Of a DNA stretch of 5,758 nucleotides, positions 1 through 5,196 are shown piece after piece. Position 1 is the first letter of the stretch, and each line of letters opens with the position of its first letter. Both the position numbers and the translations under genes were made by a program. The notes beneath the pieces are model-generated. The model was not told the DNA's origin, searched no databases, and saw only the letters and a program-made list of their open reading frames with translations. This DNA comes from an uncultured Pseudomonadota bacterium (lineage in GTDB: Bacteria > Pseudomonadota > Gammaproteobacteria > Burkholderiales > Usitatibacteraceae): positions 1-5,758 of the forward strand of contig CAMPHL010000194.1 of assembly GCA_946885905.1 (NCBI GenBank), written 5' to 3'.

Positions 1-223
1 CTGTCCGGCCCACTCCGCGGAAGTTGAAGCGCCACGTCGCGAAGCTCGCCTCGGCGTAGACCTTGGCGAGCGTGGTGATCACCTTGTTGTCCATCGTCCC
101 GCCGTAGAGCGGGTGCGGATGGGCGATCACGGCGATGCCGCGCGGCGAATCCGGCGTGGCGACGGCGCACTCGATGCTGCCGGCTGCGCCCTCGACCAGG
201 ATGCGTGCTGGGGCGTCACGCAT
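1..223 (-). CDS. Alpha/beta hydrolase, COG2945-like (N-terminal part; runs off the left edge)
   Basis: The first 74 residues are visible; the catalytic Ser, Asp and His of the fold would lie beyond the window, so activity cannot be judged. The visible part has the alpha/beta-hydrolase start: a beta strand (GIAVIAHPHP, about residues 29-38), then the motif HPHPLYGGTMDNKV (35-48), which forms the oxyanion-hole region, then FNFRGVG (66-72). This combination is typical of the small cytoplasmic COG2945 hydrolases, whose substrates are mostly unknown. The ATG at 223-221 is preceded by AGGG at a suitable distance and lies 9 bp after the ferredoxin stop, so both genes are probably on one mRNA. Family assignment is firm; substrate is not known. 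Confidence 0.85.
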   Translation of the reverse strand, partial: MRDAPARILVEGAAGSIECAVATPDSPRGIAVIAHPHPLYGGTMDNKVITTLAKVYAEASFATWRFNFRGVGRT

Positions 224-232
224 CGATCGGCC

Positions 233-541
233 CTAAATGCGCAGGCGCTCGACAATGCGCCCGTTCACCAGGTGCTCGTCGATGATCTCGTCGATGTCCT
301 TCTCGTCCACGTACGTGTACCAGACCTCCTCGGGATACACGACCATGACCGGACCTTCCTCGCAGCGATCCATGCAGCCGGCCTTGTTGATGCGCACCTT
401 GCCGTGGGCATGCAGGCCCAGCTCCTTCATGCGCTTCTTGGCGTACTTCTGCATCGCCTCGGCGCCGTGGCACGCGCAGCAGTTCTCCGGCGCGTCGCGC
501 TTGTTGAGGCACATGAAGACGTGATGCTTATAGAAGGGCAT
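233..541 (-). CDS. Thioredoxin-like [2Fe-2S] ferredoxin (COG3411 type)
   Basis: A 102-residue soluble electron carrier. The cysteines C11, C24, C56 and C60 have the spacing C-X12-C-X31-C-X3-C, almost identical to the thioredoxin-fold ferredoxin of Aquifex, where the four cysteines hold a [2Fe-2S] cluster. Other family marks are the start YKHHVFMCLNKR and the segment NKAGCMDRCEEGP. C21 and C22 are two extra cysteines beside the second ligand. The open frame extends upstream to a GTG at 607, but homology begins at MPFYKHHVF, so I chose the ATG at 541-539. There is no clear Shine-Dalgarno sequence before it. The gene diverges from xth and is followed after 9 bp by the alpha/beta hydrolase gene. 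The redox partner is not evident from this window. Confidence 0.9.
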   Translation of the reverse strand: MPFYKHHVFMCLNKRDAPENCCACHGAEAMQKYAKKRMKELGLHAHGKVRINKAGCMDRCEEGPVMVVYPEEVWYTYVDEKDIDEIIDEHLVNGRIVERLRI

Positions 542-607
542 TCGAATGGGAAACGCGGGACCTTGGCGGGGACGCAGGAAGAAACCGGCGAATTCGGGCT
601 TCCCCAC

Positions 608-624
608 TCCTATATTGTATCGGC
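608..624. promoter_or_regulatory. Overlapping divergent -10 elements for xth (+) and the ferredoxin gene (-)
   Basis: An AT-rich island, TATATTGTAT (611-620), stands out in the 83-bp gap between the ferredoxin start (541) and the xth start (625). Read on the plus strand, TATATT (611-616) is a plausible -10 box whose transcript would begin near 623-625, at or next to the xth ATG. Read on the minus strand, TACAAT (619-614) is a good -10 box that would start the ferredoxin mRNA near 607, giving a leader of about 65 nt. Neither side has a convincing -35 hexamer. The two polymerase sites would exclude each other. The same gap holds two short perfect palindromes: CATTCGAATG (539-548, over the ferredoxin start codon) and CGAATTCG (589-596). 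Confidence 0.4.
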
Positions 625-1512
625 ATGCGCACGCTAAAGATCGCGACCTTCAACGTGAACGGCATCGGCACGCGCGAGCAACATTTGCTCGAGTGGCTGC
701 GCAAGGAATCTCCCGACGTCGCGTGCCTCCAGGAACTGAAGGCGATCGACCAGCGCTTCCCCGCCAAGGCCCTCGCCGACGTCGGCTACGGGTCGATCTG
801 GCACGGCCAGCAGTCCTGGAACGGCGTGGCGATCCTCGCCAAGGACGAAAAGCCCGTCGAGACGCGGCGCGGCTTGCCGGGCGATCCGGACGACACGCAC
901 AGCCGCTACATCGAGGCGGCCGTGAAGGGTATCGCCGTGGGTTGCCTGTACCTGCCGAACGGCAATCCGCAGCCGGGCCCCAAGTTCGACTACAAGCTGC
1001 GCTGGATGGATCGGCTGCTCGCCTACGCGAAGGTGTTGTACTCGAGCGGCTTGCCGGTGGTCCTGGCCGGCGACTTCAACGTGGTGCCGACGGACGAGCT
1101 CGACGTCTACAACCCGCGCTCGTGGAAGAAGGACGCCCTGTTCCAGCCGGCGCCGCGCGAGCGCTATCGCCAGCTATTGGCGCAGGGATGGGTGGATTCC
1201 ATCCGGCACCTGCACCCCGAGGAGAAGATCTTCACGTTCTGGGATTACTTCCGCCAGCACTGGGAGCGCGATGCCGGGCTGCGCATCGACCACCTGCTGC
1301 TGAACGAGACGCTCGCGCCCAGGCTCTTGCGCGCCGGCGTCGACCGTTGGGTGCGCGGGCTCGAGAAGGCGAGCGACCATGCGCCGACGTGGATCGAGAT
1401 CGAAGCTCCCACGGACGACGGGGAAGTCAGTTCCACCGTTGCGTCGCCCCGCCGAGCGAAAACCGCCCCGCGCCCAAAAGCGCCACCGCGAGCGCGCCGA
1501 AGAGGAACATGA
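625..1512 (+). CDS. xth: Exodeoxyribonuclease III (AP endonuclease)
   Basis: A cytoplasmic base-excision-repair enzyme that cuts DNA 5' to abasic sites and removes 3' blocking groups or nucleotides. The 295 residues form a full endonuclease/exonuclease/phosphatase domain with every catalytic position present: N10 (FNVNG), E37 (LQE), Y109 (LYLPNG), D150 and N152 (GDFN), D222 (RIDH), and D251-H252 (SDHAPTW). These match E. coli XthA N7, E34, Y109, D151, N153, D229, D258 and H259. Xth proteins normally end soon after SDHAPTW. Here about 35 further residues follow, rich in Arg, Pro and Ala, encoded antisense to the end of doxX. The tail is probably read-through of a lost stop. No Shine-Dalgarno precedes the ATG, and a -10-like box ends 8 bp upstream, so the mRNA may be leaderless. 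Confidence 0.95.
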   Translation: MRTLKIATFNVNGIGTREQHLLEWLRKESPDVACLQELKAIDQRFPAKALADVGYGSIWHGQQSWNGVAILAKDEKPVETRRGLPGDPDDTHSRYIEAAVKGIAVGCLYLPNGNPQPGPKFDYKLRWMDRLLAYAKVLYSSGLPVVLAGDFNVVPTDELDVYNPRSWKKDALFQPAPRERYRQLLAQGWVDSIRHLHPEEKIFTFWDYFRQHWERDAGLRIDHLLLNETLAPRLLRAGVDRWVRGLEKASDHAPTWIEIEAPTDDGEVSSTVASPRRAKTAPRPKAPPRARRRGT

Positions 1513-1828
1513 ACTGCACTTCCAGGAGGAGCCCGCCGTGGCCCTCGACCTGGAAGATGTGCCCCCAGTGTCCCAGCACCAGCGCCACGGCCATGTTGGC
1601 GGCGACGAGCAGCGCCCCCACGCGCGCCCACCAGCCGAGGATCAAGAGCAGCGGCGCGATGACCTCGCCCGCGTAAACGAGATAGCCGATCGCCGCCGGA
1701 AGGCCCGCACGCGCGAGCGACGTGGCCACGTCGCCCAGCCCGAAGCGAAGCTTCGCGATGCCGTGCAGGAGGATGAGGACGCCGATTACGACGCGGAGGA
1801 CGAGCTTGCCGGCGTCTTCGGCCTTCAT
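1427..1828 (-). CDS. DoxX family inner-membrane protein
   Basis: A 133-residue protein with four predicted membrane helices (about 8-25, 44-64, 68-88 and 101-121). The early motif LLHGIAKLRFG (20-30) and the segment AGEVIAPLLLILGWWAR (53-69) are typical of DoxX. Biochemical roles in the family are poorly defined; a mycobacterial DoxX acts in a membrane complex with a superoxide dismutase and a thiol oxidoreductase, so a redox role would suit the neighbours, but that is inference. The ATG at 1828-1826 is placed by homology. The frame stays open far upstream with no family resemblance, and no clear ribosome binding site is seen. The last 86 bp overlap xth on the opposite strand. It lies 134 bp after the peroxiredoxin-like gene, so co-transcription is possible but unproven. 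Confidence 0.85.
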   Translation of the reverse strand: MKAEDAGKLVLRVVIGVLILLHGIAKLRFGLGDVATSLARAGLPAAIGYLVYAGEVIAPLLLILGWWARVGALLVAANMAVALVLGHWGHIFQVEGHGGLLLEVQFMFLFGALAVALLGAGRFSLGGATQRWN

Positions 1829-1962
1829 GGCCGGTTCGACCGCGCGCCAGGCGGCCGGTTGCCGCGCTTTATTCTCCCGACTCCCGACTCGCTCTGGACG
1901 CCTGCCGGTGCAGCAAGCCGGACGCGAAGAAGGAGTCGGGGATCGGAGGTGTTCGGGAAACG
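1829..1962. repeat. Intergenic gap with a heptad repeat and matching inverted copy
   Basis: The 134-bp gap between doxX and the peroxiredoxin-like gene holds two tandem copies of TCCCGAC (1875-1888, followed by a partial third) and, about 45 bp on, the inverse sequence GAGTCGGG (1933-1940). CCCGACTC at 1883-1890 pairs perfectly with it, and so does the copy at 1876-1883. The loop is long (about 42 nt) and no T-run follows on the minus strand, so this is not a standard intrinsic terminator. An AT-rich stretch, GAATAAAG on the minus strand (near 1874-1867), lies about 40 bp before the doxX start and is a weak promoter candidate. I see no small gene here. Confidence 0.4.
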
Positions 1963-2559
1963 CTACCGGTACTTGATGGTGCAGCCGTATGGCGCCGTGG
2001 AGGCGACCGAAACGGGCTTGCCGGCCTTGAGCTCCTCGAGCGCGGCGGCCACGTAGTTCTTCGAGGTCTTCACGTCGGCCGGGTTGGTCGAGCGCTTGTC
2101 GTCGATCGCGCCGTTGTAGACGACCTTGCCGGAGGGATCGATGATGTACATGTGTGGCGTCGTCTTGGCGCCGTATGCCAGGCCCATCGTGCCAGGTTCG
2201 TCCACGAGATAGCGCGCGGGCTGCGCGCCGAATTTCTTCAGCTGCTCGCCGAGCGGGCCCGGGTCGGTCCAGTCCGAGTGACCCTTGTTGGTGGAATTCA
2301 CCGCGAGCCATACGACGTCGCCGCCGTACTTCTTCTGCAGCGCCTGCATGTTGCCGCTGTTGTAGTGCTTCATCACGAACGGGCAGCCGAAGTTGTGCCA
2401 TTCGAGGACGACGGTCTTGCCCTTGTAATCCTCGAGCTTGGCGGGCTTGCCGTCGAGGTCTGTCACGGTGAACGAGGGCGCCGGCTTCCCCACCACCGCG
2501 GAGGCGAGGGCGGCGGCGCTGAACAGGCTCGTGGCGGCGAGTGTGGCGAGGCGCTGCAT
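1963..2559 (-). CDS. Periplasmic peroxiredoxin-like (AhpC/TSA-fold) protein
   Basis: A 198-residue exported redoxin. Residues 1-21 form a signal peptide (MQR, hydrophobic stretch, ALASA). The mature part has the thioredoxin/peroxiredoxin fold: GKPAPSFTVTDLDGK (24-38), WHNFGCPFVMKHY (54-66) and a cis-proline loop TTPHMYIID (133-141). Only two cysteines are present: C59, at the first-Cys position of a thioredoxin site (CPFV instead of CXXC), and C193 near the C terminus (YGCTIKY). The classical peroxidatic pattern P-X3-T/S-X2-C is not kept: Asn occupies the Thr/Ser place. It therefore looks like the Prx-like group rather than a proven peroxidase. C193 could be the resolving cysteine. It follows the DsbD/ScsB-like gene after 15 bp with a strong ribosome binding site, and the reductase is its likely electron donor. 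Confidence 0.85.
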   Translation of the reverse strand: MQRLATLAATSLFSAAALASAVVGKPAPSFTVTDLDGKPAKLEDYKGKTVVLEWHNFGCPFVMKHYNSGNMQALQKKYGGDVVWLAVNSTNKGHSDWTDPGPLGEQLKKFGAQPARYLVDEPGTMGLAYGAKTTPHMYIIDPSGKVVYNGAIDDKRSTNPADVKTSKNYVAAALEELKAGKPVSVASTAPYGCTIKYR

Positions 2560-2564
2560 GGCGG

Positions 2565-2571
2565 ACTCCTT
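2565..2571 (-). promoter_or_regulatory. Ribosome binding site of the peroxiredoxin-like gene
   Basis: AAGGAGT on the minus strand lies 5 nt before the ATG at 2559-2557, between the stop codon of the DsbD-like gene (2577-2575) and the next start. It is the clearest Shine-Dalgarno sequence in the window. It fixes the start of the redoxin and supports translation from a shared mRNA. Confidence 0.8.
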
Positions 2572-2574
2572 GGA

Positions 2575-4722
2575 TCAGCGTTGGGTGATGGCGGTGGCGG
2601 GCTTCGACGAGGGCAGCTTCGAGATCTCGTCCAGGACGATGGTGGCGGTGAGGACTTCGGGGAGCAGCCGCGGCCGGGCTTCGCCGGGGAGATAGAGCGC
2701 GTAGACGGGGATGGCGTTGCGTCCGAGCTCCGAGAGCGTCGCGGTGATCCTGGGGTCCTGGCGCGTCCAGTCGGCACGCAATCCCACCACCTGGCGGTCG
2801 GCGAATGCGGACACGACCGCGGCGTTGTTCAGCGCCACGCGCTTGTTCACCTGGCAGGTGACGCACCACGCGGCGGTGAAGTCCACGAACACGGCCTTGC
2901 CCTGGGCGGAGAGCTCGGCCACTTTTTCGGGCGACCAGTCCTGCCAAGCGATCTCGCCCGGCTTGGCAGACGCGGAGCTCGCGTTGGCCGCGGCCTGCGG
3001 CGCGGGCCAAGCCACGGCGATGCCTGCGGCAGCGAGCAGGACCGCCACCGCCGCGCGCCAGGGACCAGGCGAGTGCTCGAAGCGGCCGTACATCCACGCC
3101 GCCATGGCGATGAGCACGAGGCCGGCGAGCATCGCGAGCACCGCGTCGTTGCCCGACTGGGCGCCCAGCACCCAGGTGAGCCAGGCGACCGTCGCGTAGA
3201 GGGGGAAGGCCAGCACCTGCTTGAAGGTTTCCATCCATGCGCCGGGCTTCGGCAGCTTGCGAAGCAATGCGGGAAAGTGCGCCAGCAGCAGCACGGGCAG
3301 CGCCATGCCGGCGCCGAGCAGCGCGAAAACCGCCAGCGCGCTCGCGGCCGACTGCGTGAGCGTGAAGCCCACGGCCGCGCCCATGAAGGGCGCCGTGCAC
3401 GGCGTGGCCACCACCGAGGCCAGCACGCCCGCGAGGAACGCGTCGGCATAGCGTCCGCTCGCGGAGACGTTGGAAGTCATCGACTGGGCGAAGGCGCCCC
3501 ACTCGAACACACCGGAGAGGTTGAGCGCGAGGACGAAGAAGAGCGCGGCGAGCAGCATCACCACGGCCGGAGACTGCAGCTGGAAGCCCCACCCGAGCTG
3601 CGTCCCGCCTGCGCGCAGCGCGAGCATGATTCCCGCGAGCGCGAGGAACGACACCAGCACGCCGGCGGAGAAGATCCATCCCTGCAGGCGCATCGCGCGC
3701 GCATCGCCGTGGGCATGCTCGACGAAGCCCATCACCTTGATGCCGAGCACCGGGAAGACGCAGGGCATGAGGTTCAGGAGGATCCCGCCGACCAGCGCGA
3801 ACCCGAGGGCGACCCACGTGCTGCCCTCCACGCTCGATGAGCTCGTGCCTGGTGGCGGCTGGCTCGTGCTCGCCGCGGCGGCGGGAAGCGCTGCGACCAT
3901 GGGCGCGTCGACCGCCATCGCCTTGCGCGGGTTGCCGGGCCAGCCCGAGTCGGAGACGGCGACTCCCTTCACCTCGGTCACGCCCGCAAGCGGCGGCTCC
4001 GCGAGCTTCATCTCGATGCGCAGCGCGTTGCCCTCGCGCGTGAGCTTCTGCGGCGCGGCCGGCTCGATCAGGAGCTCGCGCTCGGGGAAGAACGACACCT
4101 TTTGTGGAAGCCCGGCGCCTGCGGGCGGGACCAGGCGTACGACCAGCGACTTGCCCTGCATCGCCGACTCGAATTTCCATCCCGAGGGGTCGAACGGCTG
4201 CTGGGCGCGCGCGCGCTCGAAGTGGATCGCTTTCTTCGGATCGACCGGGCCTTCGGCGGCCGCCACCGCGAGCGTGAGGTCGAGCTCGCCTTTCTCGGGG
4301 ATGCAGATGTCCTTGCACACCAGCCATTCGGCCTTCGCCTTCACGGGATACCTGCCCGGCGCGGTCCCGGGCGCGGGCGTGACGTCGGAGACGAGCAGCA
4401 CCTCGTCCTCGTAGCCGTAGTTGAGCAGCGGGCCCACGGGAAGCGGCTTCGGATACGGCCACTGGATCCCGCCGGCTTTCCAGCCCTGCGGCAGCTCCCA
4501 CTGGATCTTCGTCGGAAGCCCGGAGTCGCCGGGGTTCTTCCAGTACGTGTGCCAGTGGTCGGCCATCCGAAGCCTCAAGCCCACCGCGGAGGCCTTGCCC
4601 GCCTGCATGGCCTCGCGCTCCGCGAGCAGCTCGGCCTCGACGTGCTCGGTCTTCACCACCGGCCCCGCCGTGGCAAGGAAAGTGGCGAGCAGCGCGGCCA
4701 GGCCGATAAGTCGTTGGACCAT
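2575..4722 (-). CDS. dsbD: Protein-disulfide reductase, DsbD/ScsB-like transmembrane electron carrier
   Basis: A 715-residue inner-membrane protein that should pass electrons from cytoplasmic thioredoxin to periplasmic thiol proteins. In order: signal peptide (1-19); a long periplasmic N-terminal domain (about 20-275) with the cysteine pair C136/C140 in LVCKDICIPE; an Ala/Ser/Pro linker (about 278-300); a multi-helix membrane domain (about 303-573) with C321 (MPCVFPV) and C442 (TPCTAPFMG); a second linker; and a periplasmic thioredoxin domain with WCVTC (C620, C623) and cis-Pro 672. All three redox pairs are intact. The N-terminal domain is about twice as long as in E. coli DsbD and resembles ScsB. 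I chose the ATG at 4722-4720 because the signal peptide starts there; an upstream start at 4764 would overlap hemJ by 24 bp. No strong Shine-Dalgarno is visible. Confidence 0.92.
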   Translation of the reverse strand: MVQRLIGLAALLATFLATAGPVVKTEHVEAELLAEREAMQAGKASAVGLRLRMADHWHTYWKNPGDSGLPTKIQWELPQGWKAGGIQWPYPKPLPVGPLLNYGYEDEVLLVSDVTPAPGTAPGRYPVKAKAEWLVCKDICIPEKGELDLTLAVAAAEGPVDPKKAIHFERARAQQPFDPSGWKFESAMQGKSLVVRLVPPAGAGLPQKVSFFPERELLIEPAAPQKLTREGNALRIEMKLAEPPLAGVTEVKGVAVSDSGWPGNPRKAMAVDAPMVAALPAAAASTSQPPPGTSSSSVEGSTWVALGFALVGGILLNLMPCVFPVLGIKVMGFVEHAHGDARAMRLQGWIFSAGVLVSFLALAGIMLALRAGGTQLGWGFQLQSPAVVMLLAALFFVLALNLSGVFEWGAFAQSMTSNVSASGRYADAFLAGVLASVVATPCTAPFMGAAVGFTLTQSAASALAVFALLGAGMALPVLLLAHFPALLRKLPKPGAWMETFKQVLAFPLYATVAWLTWVLGAQSGNDAVLAMLAGLVLIAMAAWMYGRFEHSPGPWRAAVAVLLAAAGIAVAWPAPQAAANASSASAKPGEIAWQDWSPEKVAELSAQGKAVFVDFTAAWCVTCQVNKRVALNNAAVVSAFADRQVVGLRADWTRQDPRITATLSELGRNAIPVYALYLPGEARPRLLPEVLTATIVLDEISKLPSSKPATAITQR

Positions 4723-4726
4723 CACG

Positions 4727-4732
4727 TAAAAT
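4727..4732 (+). promoter_or_regulatory. Candidate -10 box of hemJ
   Basis: TAAAAT sits in the 18-bp gap between the divergent starts of the DsbD-like gene and hemJ. A transcript from it would begin about 4739, within 1-2 nt of the hemJ ATG, so hemJ may be translated from a leaderless or nearly leaderless mRNA. No Shine-Dalgarno is seen before hemJ, which agrees. No good -35 box is present at the expected distance, which would lie inside the DsbD-like coding region. Confidence 0.35.
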
Positions 4733-4740
4733 GCTCGCCC

Positions 4741-5154
4741 ATGCTCTGGGTGAAATCGTTCCACATCGTATTTGTCGTAGCGTGGTTCGCGGGGCTATTT
4801 TATCTCCCCCGGCTGTTCGTCTATCACGCCCTGGCAGACGACACCGCCTCGCGCGAGCGGTTCAAGGTGATGGAGCGCAAGCTCTATCGCGGGATCATGA
4901 CGCCGACGATGGTGCTTACGCTCGCCACGGGGCTGTGGATGTGGCTGGGCTACGGGATCACGGGAGGCTGGTTGCACGCCAAGGTCGCCCTGGTCGTACT
5001 GCTCGTCGCCTACCACTTCTGGCTCGGCCACTACGTGCGTGCGTTCGCGCACGGCCAGAACTCGCGCACGCACGGGTTCTACCGCTGGATCAACGAGCTT
5101 CCGCTCGTCCTGCTGCTCGCGATCGTGGTCCTGGTCGTGGTGAAACCCTTCTGA
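4741..5154 (+). CDS. hemJ: Protoporphyrinogen IX oxidase HemJ
   Basis: A 137-residue inner-membrane protein that oxidises protoporphyrinogen IX to protoporphyrin IX, the step before iron insertion in haem synthesis; many proteobacteria use it in place of HemG or HemY. The start MLWVKSFHIVFVVAWFAGLFYLPRLFVYH carries the family signature, including H8, the WFAGL segment and YLPRLFVYH. Later marks are YRGIMTP (49-55), LATGLWMW (61-68), GGWLHAKVALV (75-85) with the conserved Lys 81, and RWINELP (115-121). Four membrane helices are expected (about 4-24, 54-72, 80-98 and 119-135). Length is normal. The ATG at 4741 is fixed by homology and by the 18-bp gap to the divergent DsbD-like gene; another ATG at 4731 is in the wrong frame. 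Confidence 0.94.
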   Translation: MLWVKSFHIVFVVAWFAGLFYLPRLFVYHALADDTASRERFKVMERKLYRGIMTPTMVLTLATGLWMWLGYGITGGWLHAKVALVVLLVAYHFWLGHYVRAFAHGQNSRTHGFYRWINELPLVLLLAIVVLVVVKPF

Positions 5155-5157
5155 ACG

Positions 5158-5196
5158 ATGGTGTCAGACACCGTTTTTCAAGGAATGGAACGATAA
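5158..5196 (+). other. Possible 12-codon leader ORF directly before rlmL
   Basis: ATG at 5158, four bases after the hemJ stop, opens a frame encoding MVSDTVFQGMER and stopping with TAA at 5194-5196. The next base begins the rlmL ATG in the same frame. Its first six residues are the same as those of the rlmL product because both starts lie in copies of one palindrome. AAGGA and GGAA, the only Shine-Dalgarno-like bases for rlmL, lie within this frame. Whether it is translated cannot be told from the sequence; it may simply be a by-product of repeat duplication. Confidence 0.25.
5160..5178 (+). terminator. Possible intrinsic terminator of hemJ formed by the first palindrome
   Basis: The first palindrome can fold as a small hairpin (GGTGT/ACACC with a CAG loop, extendable by A-T and G-T pairs) and is followed by GTTTTT. 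It starts five bases after the hemJ stop codon. The stem is short and the T-run brief, so it would be a weak terminator. The second copy has no T-run. Confidence 0.4.

Noticed and set aside
542..607. A longer ferredoxin starting at the GTG at 607
   Set aside because: The 22 extra residues lie before the conserved family start, and the GTG coincides with the probable transcription start with AGGA directly against it.
546..1676. A 376-codon plus-strand frame overlapping xth
   Set aside because: It is out of frame with a complete exonuclease III gene carrying all catalytic residues, and its product has no recognisable motif.
1829..1962. An intrinsic terminator after the redoxin gene
   Set aside because: The inverted repeat has a loop of about 42 nt and no T-run follows on the minus strand.
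2152..3840. A 562-codon plus-strand open frame antisense to the redoxin and DsbD-like genes
   Set aside because: It is rich in His, Arg, Gly and Glu with no recognisable domain and mirrors well-supported genes on the other strand.
1427..4501. A 1024-codon open frame on the minus strand that ends in doxX
   Set aside because: Only the last 133 codons resemble a protein family. The rest is an Arg/Ala/Gly-rich out-of-frame reading of the DsbD-like and redoxin genes, as expected in GC-rich DNA.
4102..4740. An N-terminal extension of hemJ, making a 350-residue protein
   Set aside because: The extra part is antisense to the DsbD-like gene and has no family resemblance. HemJ homology starts exactly at the ATG at 4741.
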